This document shows, in pieces, positions 42,637 through 52,761 of a stretch of DNA of 64,000 bases (within the stretch, counting starts at the first letter, position 1; every line of letters begins with the position of its first letter). The translations under genes were made by a program, and so were the position numbers. The stretch is from contig NZ_JAIBOA010000024.1 of assembly GCF_019458805.1 (NCBI RefSeq), positions 62,001-126,000 of the forward strand, in the 5' to 3' direction. Source of the stretch: Actinomadura parmotrematis. Lineage in GTDB: Bacteria > Actinomycetota > Actinomycetes > Streptosporangiales > Streptosporangiaceae. The notes under the pieces are model-generated. The model saw nothing but the letters and a program-made list of their open reading frames with translations, ran no database searches and was not told the origin of the DNA.

Positions 42637-43014
42637 GTGGCACGCGTGAAGCGGGCGGTCAACGCCGCCAAGAAGCGTCGGGTCGTCCTGGAGCGGGCGA
42701 GCGGCTACCGCGGCCAGCGGTCGCGCCTGTACCGCAAGGCCAAGGAGCAGCAGCTCCACTCCATGACCTACGCCTTCCGGGACCGCAAGGACCGCAAGGG
42801 CCAGTTCCGCCGCCTGTGGATCCAGCGCATCAACGCCGCGGCCCGCGCCAACGGCATGACCTACAACCGCCTCATCCAGGGCCTCCGCCTGGCCGAGGTC
42901 GAGGTCGACCGCCGCATGCTGGCCGAGCTGGCCGTGAACGAGCCCGCCGCCTTCGCGGCGCTCGTCGAGGTCGCCAAGGCCGCGCTGCCCGCCGAGGGCA
43001 GCGAGGCGGCCTGA
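42637..43014 (+). CDS. rplT: 50S ribosomal protein bL20
   Basis: A 125-residue 23S rRNA-binding protein needed early in large-subunit assembly; in several bacteria it represses its own operon. ARVKRAVNAAKKRR, the ASGYRGQRSRLYRKAKEQ helix region and FRRLWIQRINAAAR are typical. GTG 42637 follows GAAGGAG. Confidence 0.97.
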   Translation: MARVKRAVNAAKKRRVVLERASGYRGQRSRLYRKAKEQQLHSMTYAFRDRKDRKGQFRRLWIQRINAAARANGMTYNRLIQGLRLAEVEVDRRMLAELAVNEPAAFAALVEVAKAALPAEGSEAA

Positions 43015-43037
43015 GCACGCGAGCGGGCGCGCACGCC

Positions 43038-43850
43038 ATGGCGGGCCGCGAGCTGACCTCCCTGCGGTCCCCGCGGGTGAAGGCCGCTCGGCGGCTCGCC
43101 AAGCGTGCGTTCCGGCACCGCGAGCGGCGCTTCCTCGCCGAGGGCCCGCAGGCGGTGCGCGAGGCGCTGCGCGTCCCCGGCGGGCTCACCGAGCTGTTCG
43201 CCACCGCCGAGGCCGAGGCCCGGCACGCCGACCTGGTGCGCGCCGCCGAGCAGGCGGGCGTCCCGGTGCTGCGGGTGAGCGGCGAGGTGATGGCCGAGCT
43301 CGCCCAGACCGTCACCCCGCAGGGGCTGCTCGCGGTCTGCGGCTTCCTGGACGCGCCGCTCGGCGCGACCCTGGCGGCCGCGCCGTCGCTGGTCACCGTG
43401 CTCGCGCACGTCCGCGACCCCGGCAACGCCGGCACGGTGCTGCGCACCGCCGACGCCGCCGGCTCCGACGCGGTCGTGTTCACCGACGCCTCGGTCGACC
43501 CCTACAACGGCAAGTGCGTGCGCGCCTCGGCGGGCAGCCTGTTCCACCTGCCGGTCGTGACCGGCCCGCGCTTCGACACCCTGATCCCCGAGCTGAAGCG
43601 GTCCGGGCTCACCGTGCTCGCCGCCGACGGGGCCGGGACGCGCACCCTGGACGAGGCCATCGACGACGGCACGCTGGCGCGCCCCACCGCCTGGGTGTTC
43701 GGCAACGAGGCGTGGGGGCTGCCCGAGGAGATCCTGCGGCACGTCGACGACGTGGTGCGCGTCCCGATCCACGGGCGCGCCGAGAGCCTCAACCTGGCGA
43801 CCGCCGCGGCGGTCTGCCTCTACGCCTCCGCCCGCGCCCAGCGCGGCTGA
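43038..43850 (+). CDS. SpoU/TrmH-family rRNA 2'-O-methyltransferase
   Basis: A 270-residue SPOUT methyltransferase that probably 2'-O-methylates a ribose in rRNA (TsnR/RlmB-like). An N-terminal substrate-binding domain (RRFLAEGPQAVREAL) precedes the knotted SAM-binding domain: motif 1 DPGNAGTVLRTADA, motif 2 WVFGNEAWGLP, motif 3 VPIHGRAESLNLATAAAV. ATG 43038 lies 23 bp after rplT but has no clear ribosome site, so co-translation from rplT is likely. It commonly lies between rplT and pheS in actinobacteria. Confidence 0.9.
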   Translation: MAGRELTSLRSPRVKAARRLAKRAFRHRERRFLAEGPQAVREALRVPGGLTELFATAEAEARHADLVRAAEQAGVPVLRVSGEVMAELAQTVTPQGLLAVCGFLDAPLGATLAAAPSLVTVLAHVRDPGNAGTVLRTADAAGSDAVVFTDASVDPYNGKCVRASAGSLFHLPVVTGPRFDTLIPELKRSGLTVLAADGAGTRTLDEAIDDGTLARPTAWVFGNEAWGLPEEILRHVDDVVRVPIHGRAESLNLATAAAVCLYASARAQRG

Positions 43851-44009
43851 GCCGCCCGCCCGGCCGCCCCGGTTCCTGATGATCTTGGCCGGGAACGGCC
43901 GTGCCGTGCGCCTTTTCGCCGCATGTGACCTGGGAGGATGGGGAGCGGCACGGGGCACGCGGGGGCGTGCCGCCCGCGAGGGACACCGCGCGAGATGGGG
44001 GCGACGAGC

Positions 44010-44480
44010 ATGGACGACGACAGGACCGCGACGCGGCGGCCCGTCCGGCGGGGGCCGGGCGTGCGCTGCCGCGCGGGCGCGTCCGCGCGGCGGGCGCCGG
44101 TGGTGCCGCCGGACGGCGGCGGCCCCGGGCTCGCGCTGGACCTGGTGCGGGTCAGGGGGCACGCCGCCGCCCTGGCGGTGGCCGGGGAGATCGACCTGTC
44201 CACCGCCGACGCGCTGCGCGACCGGCTGATCGCCCTGCACGACGCCGGGCACCGCCGGCTGGTGGTCGACTTCGCCGGGGTGGCGTTCTGCGACGCGGCG
44301 GGCCTCGGCGCGCTCGTCGCCGCGCGCAACCACGTCACCGGGCGCGGCGGTGACATCCGCCTGGCCCGGCTGCGGCCCGCGCAGGAGCGGCTCGTGCGGC
44401 TGACCGGGCTGCACGCCCTGTTCGACCTGCACGACGACCTCGCCGGAGCCGTCGCCGAGGCCGCGAAGGCCCTGCCGTAG
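44010..44480 (+). CDS. STAS-domain (anti-anti-sigma-like) protein without phosphoacceptor serine
   Basis: A 156-residue protein: a basic, Arg-rich N-terminal stretch of about 40 residues, then a STAS domain (VAGEIDLSTADALRDRL to about 150). STAS antagonists of anti-sigma factors carry DSSG, whose serine is phosphorylated by the anti-sigma kinase; here residues 95-98 are DAAG, so that switch is absent. ATG 44010 is taken as start; ATG 43995 is in frame. It lies between a methyltransferase and a histidine kinase, with no sigma or anti-sigma gene nearby. A regulatory role is inferred. Confidence 0.82.
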   Translation: MDDDRTATRRPVRRGPGVRCRAGASARRAPVVPPDGGGPGLALDLVRVRGHAAALAVAGEIDLSTADALRDRLIALHDAGHRRLVVDFAGVAFCDAAGLGALVAARNHVTGRGGDIRLARLRPAQERLVRLTGLHALFDLHDDLAGAVAEAAKALP

Positions 44481-44568
44481 GGGGCTCGCCCGGTCCCGGA
44501 GCGGCCCGCCGGGCGGGTAGGGTCTTGTTCCGACAGGCCGCGTTCTCACCGGTGTTCTGGAGGCCGTT

Positions 44569-45699
44569 GTGGGCGGAGAGGGTTCCCCGCGCGCGCCGCA
44601 ACGCGCGCCCGCGCGCCGGGGGGGCGGGGACGCCGCGGACCCCGGGTCCGCGGACCCGGGGGCGTACGACGACCTGCCCGACGGGCTCGTCGTCGCCGAC
44701 GCCGCCGGCCGCGTCGTCGTCTTCAACGCCGCCGCCCAGCGGGTGACCGGCGTGCCCGCCGCGGGCGCGCTCGGCGCCGACCTGCGCGAGGTGCTGCCGC
44801 TGCACGACGCCGAGGGCCGCGACTGGTGGGCGTGCGTCGACCCCTACGGGGGCCTCGCCACCCGCACCCGCCACCCCGAGCGGTCGCTGTACCTGTCCGG
44901 CGGCGCCGAGGTGCTCGTCACCGCGTCCTACCGGCGCGGCGAGCGCGGCCGCGTCGAGCGCTTCACCGTGGCGCTGCGCGACGCCGCCGCCCGCGCCCGC
45001 CAGGAGCGCGACCGCGCCGACCTCGTCTCCACCGTCGCGCACGAGCTGCGCTCCCCGCTCACCAGCGTCAAGGGCTTCACCGCGACGCTGCTGGCCAAGT
45101 GGCACCGCTTCAACGACGACCAGAAGCGGGTCATGCTGGAGACCGTCAACGCCGACGCCGACCGCGTCACCCGGCTCATCACCGAGCTGCTGGACGTGTC
45201 GCGCATCGAGTCGGGGCGGCTGGAGATGCACCGCCAGGTCGTGGACCTGCCGGGGGAGATCCGCAAGATCATCGCCGGGCGGGTGGCGGCCGGCGACCCT
45301 GCGGACCGGTTCCGCTTCGAGGTGACCGGCGACCTGCCCGACCTGTGGCTGGATCCCGACAAGGTCGACCAGATATTCGGGAACCTGCTGGAGAACGCGG
45401 TGCGGCACGGCGCTGGTACTGTCACGATCGTGGTCGAGCCGGACGCGCACAAGGAGGGGGCCGTCGTGTCGGTACGCGACGAGGGCGAGGGCATTCCGCC
45501 CGAGGCCGCCGCGCGCGTGTTCCGGCGCTTCTGGCGCGGTCCCGGCGGCAACCGCCGCGGCGGCACCGGGCTCGGTCTCTACATCGTCAAGGGCCTGGTC
45601 GAGGCGCACGGCGGCGCGATCGCGGTGCGGCGCGCCCCCGGCGGCGGCGCCGAGTTCCGATTTACCATGCCCGCCGGGGCTCCCGACCACGCCTTCTGA
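44569..45699 (+). CDS. Soluble PAS-containing sensor histidine kinase
   Basis: A 376-residue histidine kinase without membrane segments. A disordered Gly/Ala/Pro head is followed by a PAS domain (about 32-140; GLVVADAAGRVVVFNAAAQRV in two strands), a HisKA dimerisation helix with the phosphorylatable His158 in STVAHELRSPL, and an HATPase domain with the N box FGNLLENAV, G1 DEGEGIP and G2 GGTGLGLYIVKG. No response regulator adjoins it, so it is an orphan here; the PAS domain suggests an intracellular signal. GTG 44569 follows GGAGG. pheS lies 108 bp downstream. Confidence 0.9.
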   Translation: MGGEGSPRAPQRAPARRGGGDAADPGSADPGAYDDLPDGLVVADAAGRVVVFNAAAQRVTGVPAAGALGADLREVLPLHDAEGRDWWACVDPYGGLATRTRHPERSLYLSGGAEVLVTASYRRGERGRVERFTVALRDAAARARQERDRADLVSTVAHELRSPLTSVKGFTATLLAKWHRFNDDQKRVMLETVNADADRVTRLITELLDVSRIESGRLEMHRQVVDLPGEIRKIIAGRVAAGDPADRFRFEVTGDLPDLWLDPDKVDQIFGNLLENAVRHGAGTVTIVVEPDAHKEGAVVSVRDEGEGIPPEAAARVFRRFWRGPGGNRRGGTGLGLYIVKGLVEAHGGAIAVRRAPGGGAEFRFTMPAGAPDHAF

Positions 45700-45807
45700 G
45701 CGGCGCGGGCCCCCGCGCGGGCGCCTCCGCCCCGACCTTCCCGGCTCCCCGCCGTCCGCGCACTAGACTGCGGGGCGTCCCACGCCGACCGGAGTCATCA
45801 CACCACC

Positions 45808-46917
45808 ATGTCTGCACCCAACAAGTCCTACGACCCCGTCGAGGTGTCCGCGTTGCAGCCCGATGCGCTGGACGCCGCGCGCGACGAGGCCCTCGCGGCC
45901 ATCGCCGCCGCGGCCGATCTGGACGCCCTGAAGCAGGCCCGCCTGGCGCACGCCGGCGACCGCTCCCCGCTCGCCCTCGCCAACCGCGAGATCGGCGCGC
46001 TGCCCCCGCAGGGCCGCGCCGAGGCCGGCAAGCGCATCGGCGCCGCCCGCGGCGCGGTGTCCAAAGCGCTGAAGGAGCGCCAGGCCGAGCTGGAGGCCGA
46101 GCGCGACCAGCGCGTGCTGGTCGAGGAGAGCGTCGACGTCACCCTGCCCTGGGACCGCGCCCCGCGCGGCGCCCGGCACCCGCTGACCACGCTGCAGGAG
46201 CGGATGGTCGACGTGTTCGTCTCGATGGGCTTCGAGGTCGCCGAGGGACCCGAGGTCGAGGCCGAGTGGTTCAACTTCGACGCGCTGAACTTCAAGCCCG
46301 ACCACCCGGCCCGCTCCATGCAGGACACGTTCTTCGTGGAGTCGGAGGAGACCGGCCTGGTGCTGCGCACGCACACCTCGCCGATGCAGATCCGCTCGCT
46401 GCTCGCCCGCGAGCTGCCGGTGTACGTGGTCGGCCCCGGCCGCACCTACCGCACCGACGAGCTGGACGCCACCCACGCGCCGGTCTTCCACCAGCTCGAG
46501 GGCCTGGCGGTCGACGAGGGCCTCACGATGGCCGACCTGCGCGGCGCCATCGACGCTTTCGTCGCGGGCATGTTCGGCGAGGGCCTGACGGTGCGGATGC
46601 GCCCGTCCTACTTCCCCTTCACCGAGCCGTCGGCCGAGGTCGACATGCGGTGCTTCGTCTGCCGGGGCGCGTCGGCCGAGCCGGGCGGCGAGCCGTGCCG
46701 CACCTGCGGGTCGGAGGGCTGGATCGAGATCGGCGGCTGCGGCATGGTCAACCCGCGCGTCCTGACGGCCTGCGGGGTGGACGCCGGGCGCTACAGCGGC
46801 TGGGCGTTCGGGCTCGGCGTGGAGCGCACGCTGATGTTCCGCCACGGCGTCGAGGACATGCACGACATGGTGGAGGGCGACCTGCGGTTCACCCTCCCGT
46901 TCGGAACGGAGATCTGA
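45808..46917 (+). CDS. pheS: Phenylalanyl-tRNA synthetase alpha subunit
   Basis: A 369-residue catalytic subunit of the (alpha-beta)2 enzyme. An N-terminal coiled coil (binding the tRNA) precedes the class II core with HPLTTLQERMV, the motif 2 RTHTSPMQIR and GRTYRTDELDATH region, and motif 3 GLGVERTLM. A CFVC...CRTC pair typical of actinobacterial PheS may bind zinc. ATG 45808 has little Shine-Dalgarno (CCGGAG 14 bases upstream). TAGACT at 45764-45769 may be its -10. One-base overlap with pheT. Confidence 0.96.
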   Translation: MSAPNKSYDPVEVSALQPDALDAARDEALAAIAAAADLDALKQARLAHAGDRSPLALANREIGALPPQGRAEAGKRIGAARGAVSKALKERQAELEAERDQRVLVEESVDVTLPWDRAPRGARHPLTTLQERMVDVFVSMGFEVAEGPEVEAEWFNFDALNFKPDHPARSMQDTFFVESEETGLVLRTHTSPMQIRSLLARELPVYVVGPGRTYRTDELDATHAPVFHQLEGLAVDEGLTMADLRGAIDAFVAGMFGEGLTVRMRPSYFPFTEPSAEVDMRCFVCRGASAEPGGEPCRTCGSEGWIEIGGCGMVNPRVLTACGVDAGRYSGWAFGLGVERTLMFRHGVEDMHDMVEGDLRFTLPFGTEI

Positions 46918-49400
46918 TGCGGGCCCCGCTTTCCTGGCTGCGCGAGCACGTCGAGCTGCCCGCCGGGACGACCGGCCGCGAGCTGGCGGCCAAGCTCATC
47001 GCGGCGGGCCTGGAGGTCGAGACGGTCGAGCAGGCCGGCGCCGGCATCACCGGCCCGATCGTGGTCGGCCGGGTGCTGGAGATCGAGGAGCTGGCCGGCT
47101 TCAAGAAGCCGATCCGCTACTGCGCGGTGGACGTCGGGGACGCCAACGGCACCGGCGAGCCGCAGCGGATCGTGTGCGGCGCGACCAACTTCGCGGCCGG
47201 CGACCTCGTCGTGGTGATCCTGCCGGGCGGCGAGCTGCCCGGCGGCTTCAAGATCGGCAGCCGGAAGACCTACGGGCGGCTGTCGGAGGGCATGATCTGC
47301 TCGGTCACCGAGCTCGGCATCGGCGACGACCACTCGGGCATCCTGGTGCTGCCGCCGGGGACGGCCGAGGTCGGCGCCGACGCCGTCGAGCTGCTCGGCA
47401 TGCGCGACGAGGTCCTCGACATCGCCGTCACGCCCGACCGCGGCTACTGCCTGTCGATCCGCGGCGTCGCGCGGGAGGCGGCCACCGCCTACGACGTGCC
47501 GTTCCACGACCCGGCGGCGGTCGGCCCGCCCGCCGGCGAGGCGCCCGGACACCCGGCGGCGATCGCCGACCCGAGCGCCTGCGACCGGTTCGTGCTGCGC
47601 GAGGTGCGCGGCTTCGACCCGGCCGCGCCGTCGCCGGTGTGGCTGCGGACCCGGCTGTTCCGCGCCGGGGTGCGGCCGGTGTCGCTCGCCGTCGACGTCA
47701 CCAACTACGTGATGCTGGAGCTCGGCCAGCCGCTGCACGCCTTCGACAAGGCCAAGCTCACCGGCCCGATCGTGGTGCGGCGCGCCGTCGCCGGCGAGAA
47801 GCTGGAGACCCTCGACCACGTCGTGCGCGCGCTCTCCGCCGAGGACGTCCTCATCACCGACGACTCGGGCCCGATCTCGCTGGCGGGCGCCATGGGCGGC
47901 CTGTCCACCGAGATCGACGGGGGCTCCACCGACATCGTCCTGGAGGCCGCGCACTTCGACCCCGTCGCGATCGCCCGGACGGTGCGCCGCCACAAGCTGC
48001 ACAGCGAGGCGTCCTACCGGTTCGAGCGCGGCGTCGACCGCGACCTGCCGCTGGTGGCCTCCCGCCGCGCCGCGCACCTGCTCGCCGAGCTCGGCGGCGC
48101 CGAGGTCGCGCCCGGCGTCACCCACGCCGAGGAGCCGGTGCCTGCCCGCACGGTCGCGATGGCCGCCGGGCACCCCGACCGCGTCGCGGGCGTCGCCTAC
48201 GGCCGCGACCGGGTCGTGCACCGCCTGGAGCAGGTCGGGTGCGCGGTCGCGGGCGACGGCGACGCCCTCACGGTGACGCCGCCGTCGTGGCGGCCGGACC
48301 TGAACGACCCGAACGACCTGGCCGAGGAGGTCATCCGGCTGGAGGGCTACGAGGACATCCCCTCGCGCGCCCCCCGCCCGGTGTCGGGCCGCGGCCTCAC
48401 CGTGCAGCAGCGGCTGCGCCGCCGCGTCGGCCGCGCCCTCGCCGGCGCCGGCCTCGTGGAGGTGCTGAGCTTCCCGTTCGTGTCGGAGAAGGACTGGGAC
48501 GCCCTGCAGCTCCCGGCCGGCGACGCCCGCCGCGTCGCGCTGCGCCTCGCCAACCCGCTGTCGGAGGACGAGCCGCTGCTCCGCACTACGCTGCTGCCGG
48601 GCCTGTTCAAGGCGCTGGCCCGCAACGTCGGGCGCGGCTTCCCCGACGTCGCGCTGTACGAGACGGGGCGGGTGTTCCGCCCCGAGCCGGGAGCGCTCGC
48701 GCCCGCGCGGCGCCTGCCGGTCGACCGCGGCCCCTCCGCCGAGGAGATCGCGGGCCTGAACGGCGTGCTGCCCGACCAGCCCGAGCGCGTCGCCGCCGTC
48801 TTCGCCGGCGAGCGGCTGCGGTCCGGCTGGTGGGGCGCGGGCGGGGCGGCGACCTGGGCCGACGCGGTCGAGGCGGCCCGCACCGTCGCCCGCGAGTGGG
48901 GCGTGGAGCTGGAGGTGCGCGCGGACCGGCACGAGCCGTGGCACCCCGGCCGCTGCGCCGCCCTGTACCTGGGCGACACCCTCGTCGGCCACGCCGGGGA
49001 GCTGCACCCGCGCACCATCAAGGCCTACGGCCTGCCGGCGCGGGCCTGCGCGATGGAGCTGGAGATCCGGCGCCTCGGCGAGCCGCGGACGCCGGCGGTG
49101 GCGCACGTGCCGACCTACCCGGTCGCCACCCAGGACGTCGCGCTCGTCGTCGACGCGCCGGTCCCGGCCGCCGCGGTCGAGGCGGCGCTGCGCGAGGGCG
49201 CCGGCGCGCTGCTGGAGTCGGTGCGGCTGTTCGACGTCTACACCGGCGAGCAGGCCGGCGAGGGCCGCAAGTCGCTGGCCTACACGCTGCGTTTCCGCGC
49301 CCCGGACCGGACGCTGACGGCCGAGGAGGCGGGCGCCGCCCGCGACGCCGCCGTCGCGCTCGCCGCCGAGCGCACCGGCGCCGCCCTGCGCGGCGCCTAG
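46917..49400 (+). CDS. pheT: Phenylalanyl-tRNA synthetase beta subunit
   Basis: An 827-residue tRNA-binding and editing subunit. The N-terminus APLSWLREHVELP and the OB-type tRNA-binding domain, B3/B4 editing domain (about 215-380), B5 domain, pseudo-catalytic core and C-terminal FDX-ACB anticodon domain (PTYPVATQDVALVVD through the last 90 residues) are in the usual order. ATG 46917 shares a base with the pheS stop. It is followed by one of the strongest terminators in the window. Confidence 0.96.
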   Translation: MRAPLSWLREHVELPAGTTGRELAAKLIAAGLEVETVEQAGAGITGPIVVGRVLEIEELAGFKKPIRYCAVDVGDANGTGEPQRIVCGATNFAAGDLVVVILPGGELPGGFKIGSRKTYGRLSEGMICSVTELGIGDDHSGILVLPPGTAEVGADAVELLGMRDEVLDIAVTPDRGYCLSIRGVAREAATAYDVPFHDPAAVGPPAGEAPGHPAAIADPSACDRFVLREVRGFDPAAPSPVWLRTRLFRAGVRPVSLAVDVTNYVMLELGQPLHAFDKAKLTGPIVVRRAVAGEKLETLDHVVRALSAEDVLITDDSGPISLAGAMGGLSTEIDGGSTDIVLEAAHFDPVAIARTVRRHKLHSEASYRFERGVDRDLPLVASRRAAHLLAELGGAEVAPGVTHAEEPVPARTVAMAAGHPDRVAGVAYGRDRVVHRLEQVGCAVAGDGDALTVTPPSWRPDLNDPNDLAEEVIRLEGYEDIPSRAPRPVSGRGLTVQQRLRRRVGRALAGAGLVEVLSFPFVSEKDWDALQLPAGDARRVALRLANPLSEDEPLLRTTLLPGLFKALARNVGRGFPDVALYETGRVFRPEPGALAPARRLPVDRGPSAEEIAGLNGVLPDQPERVAAVFAGERLRSGWWGAGGAATWADAVEAARTVAREWGVELEVRADRHEPWHPGRCAALYLGDTLVGHAGELHPRTIKAYGLPARACAMELEIRRLGEPRTPAVAHVPTYPVATQDVALVVDAPVPAAAVEAALREGAGALLESVRLFDVYTGEQAGEGRKSLAYTLRFRAPDRTLTAEEAGAARDAAVALAAERTGAALRGA

Positions 49401-49407
49401 CACCGGT

Positions 49408-49448
49408 CGAAGGCCGCCCACCCCGCCCCGGCGGGTGGGCGGCCTTCG
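49408..49448. terminator. Strong bidirectional terminator after pheT
   Basis: A perfect 16-bp inverted repeat (CGAAGGCCGCCCACCC and its complement) with a 9-base loop begins 8 bp after pheT. The TTC of the right arm and GAA of the left allow function in both directions, insulating the pseudogene beyond. Confidence 0.8.
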
Positions 49449-49464
49449 CCTTCCCCGCCGGGCG

Positions 49465-49996
49465 CTAGCCGGCGAACCAGGCGGCGCCGACGGCGGCCTC
49501 CAGCGCGAGGCGCCCGGCGACCTGTCCGGCGGGGGCGCCGTCCAGCAGCCCGCGGATCGCCTGCAGGCCGTGGGTGACGGGCAGCACGTCCGCGACGGCC
49601 CGCACGGGCCGGGGCCAGAACGCGACCGGCACCGACACGCCGCAGAAGGTGAGGACGACGCCGTAGCCGATGTTGAGGACCAGCCACATGGCGTTCGGCA
49701 GCCGCACCGAGATCGCGCCGAGCACGCACCCGTAGCCGTAGCCGTAGCCGCTCACCGCTACGAGCGCGATCGCCGGGACCGCGTACGCCGCCTGCGGCCA
49801 GGGCAGCGGGACGCCGAGCAGGGCGTAGACGGAGCCGTCCACCTCCAGGCAGTGGCCGGTGAAGGCGCGCCGTCCCCGGCAGAGATCGGCGGCGAGGCGC
49901 GACTTGCCGGCGCCCGCCTCCCCGCCGATCAGGACGAACGTGGGCGTGCAGCGCGGCCATCTCGGCGGAGCGCCCGGCGAAGACCGTACCGACCAT
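49465..49996 (-). pseudogene. Fused remnant: LuxR-type ATPase N-terminus joined to ABC-2 permease C-terminus
   Basis: Reading the minus strand from ATG 49996 gives MVGTVFAGRSAEMAALHAHV, the usual start of large LuxR-family AAA regulators. At about 49937 the frame shifts, and the same protein continues in another frame as FVLIGGEAGAGKSRLAADL with an intact Walker A, then GHCLEVDGSVYAL. From about 49830 the sequence instead becomes the C-terminal half of an ABC-2 transporter permease: AVPAIALVAVSGYGYGY, RLPNAMWLVLNIGYG and VTHGLQAIRGLLDG, ending at the TAG at 49465. Two unrelated gene ends are thus joined and the junction partner is broken. It is best explained by deletion between two resistance or regulatory genes. 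Confidence 0.72.
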
Positions 49997-50053
49997 GCGG
50001 CCAGGATGCCGCCGCGCCGCGGCTCGGGTCCAGCCGTCAAGGGACCGCCGGCG

Positions 50054-50083
50054 TTTGCGGCGCCGGACGATGATCGCGTACAA
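50054..50083 (+). promoter_or_regulatory. Promoter of the ABC-F gene
   Basis: TTGCGG (50054-50059) and TACAAT (50078-50083) are separated by 18 bp, a good vegetative-type promoter. It predicts a leader of about 190 nt before the ABC-F ATG. Confidence 0.55.
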
Positions 50084-50182
50084 TGGGGTCGAACCATTGC
50101 CGCCCGTAGGGGAGTCCGTTGGAGATCTGAGGTCGAGACGCCGCGCCGTAGCCGCTCAGGCTCGCGCACCTCAACCTCGGTC

Positions 50183-50245
50183 GTGGACTGCCTCTCCGGG
50201 CTTTCTCATGCCTGCCGCGCCCTGCGCGCCGCGGCGTCTCCATAA
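50183..50245 (+). CDS. Possible leader peptide of the ABC-F gene
   Basis: GTG 50183 opens a 20-codon frame (V-D-C-L-S-G-L-S-H-A-C-R-A-L-R-A-A-A-S-P) whose TAA at 50243-50245 falls inside the 5' arm of the hairpin that covers the ABC-F ribosome site. That placement suits translational attenuation. The start has no clear Shine-Dalgarno, so expression is doubtful. Confidence 0.28.
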   Translation: MDCLSGLSHACRALRAAASP

Positions 50246-50275
50246 GCCGTCCCTTTCGCAGCGAGCCTTATGGAG
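50238..50275 (+). promoter_or_regulatory. RBS-sequestering hairpin before ABC-F
   Basis: CTCCATAAG (50238-50246) pairs perfectly with CTTATGGAG (50267-50275). The second arm carries GGAG, the only Shine-Dalgarno for ATG 50283 (7-base spacing). Folding would hide the ribosome site, and ribosomes stalled upstream would free it. The sequence is seen; the mechanism is inferred by analogy with erm and other ABC-F leaders. Confidence 0.5.
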
Positions 50276-50282
50276 CCGCCCC

Positions 50283-51863
<1,581 letters not shown>

Positions 51864-51897
51864 GCGGCCGGCGCGGGCGCCGGCCGGGGCGTGCGGG

Positions 51898-52761
51898 TCA
51901 GGTGAGGACGCGCTTGGTGAAGGTGCGCGTCCCCGCCCAGGCCAGGGCGGCGGTGCCGAGCACCAGCACCGACCCGTACGCCCAGAACGGCATGTGCTCG
52001 ATCTGCGGGGTGAGCGCGGCGCGCAGCCCCTCGTTGACGTAGACCATCGGGTTCAGCAGCGTCACGATCTGCAGCCAGCGGACGTGGTCCATCGCCGCCC
52101 ACGGGTAGTAGACGCAGCCGAGCATCGACATCGGCAGCAGGATCAGCGCGAACAGCATCTGCATCTTCTGCGGGTTCATGACCGTGCCGAGCAGCAGGCC
52201 GCCCGCGGCCGACAGCAGCGAGCCGACGACCATGACGAGCACGAGTAGCGGCCAGTTGTGGATGTGGATGCTCGGGCCCTGCCCGGAGGCGTGGATGAAC
52301 AGCACCGCCGGGAACACCAGCAGCCCGGCGAGGAACGCCTGCAGCGCCGCCGCGACGATCTTCTGGACGCCGAGCAGCGGCACCGGCAGCGGCGCGAGCG
52401 CGCGGTCGGTGATGGAGCGCTGCCAGGTCAGCTCCATCACCAGCGGGAAGATCACCGCCATGATGCCCTGGGTGACGATGGAGGAGCCGACGAGGCCGGG
52501 CACCAGGATCGTGGAGAACGAGGGCCCCCGCCCGCCGCCCCCGCCGAACATGGCGCCGGCCGAGCCGACCTTCGGCAGCACGTAGGCGAACACGAACACG
52601 AACAGCACCGGCTGCACGATGACGCGGGCGAAGCTGCTGATCGCGCTCTTGCGGAGCACCCGCACCTCGCGGGCCATCATCGCCCAGAAGGTGCGGGCGA
52701 GCGTCGGGCGCGCCGCGGGCGCGGCGCCGGCCGCCGCGGCGGCCTGGGTGGTGGCGGTCAT
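51898..52761 (-). CDS. ABC-2 type transporter permease (DrrB-like)
   Basis: A 287-residue membrane subunit with about six helices. After a basic cytoplasmic head (MAREVRVLRKSAIS) come FARVIVQPVLFVFVFAYVLP, a Gly-rich loop (GGGGGRG), helices around LVPGLVGSSIVTQGIMAVIF, and the LNPMVYVNEGLRAAL segment typical of DrrB/ABC-2 permeases before the last helix. ATG 52761 overlaps the ATPase stop (ATGA). It and the ATPase form a small-molecule or drug exporter; substrate unknown. Confidence 0.9.
   Translation of the reverse strand: MTATTQAAAAAGAAPAARPTLARTFWAMMAREVRVLRKSAISSFARVIVQPVLFVFVFAYVLPKVGSAGAMFGGGGGRGPSFSTILVPGLVGSSIVTQGIMAVIFPLVMELTWQRSITDRALAPLPVPLLGVQKIVAAALQAFLAGLLVFPAVLFIHASGQGPSIHIHNWPLLVLVMVVGSLLSAAGGLLLGTVMNPQKMQMLFALILLPMSMLGCVYYPWAAMDHVRWLQIVTLLNPMVYVNEGLRAALTPQIEHMPFWAYGSVLVLGTAALAWAGTRTFTKRVLT

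Noticed and set aside
45700..45807. A T-box or peptide attenuator before pheST
   Set aside because: The 108-bp gap has no T-box sequence, phenylalanine-rich leader frame or terminator hairpin.
50208..50282. ATG 50208 as the true start of the ABC-F protein
   Set aside because: It is in frame, but the added 25 residues are encoded by the hairpin and lack family similarity; ATG 50283 has a Shine-Dalgarno and a typical N-terminus.
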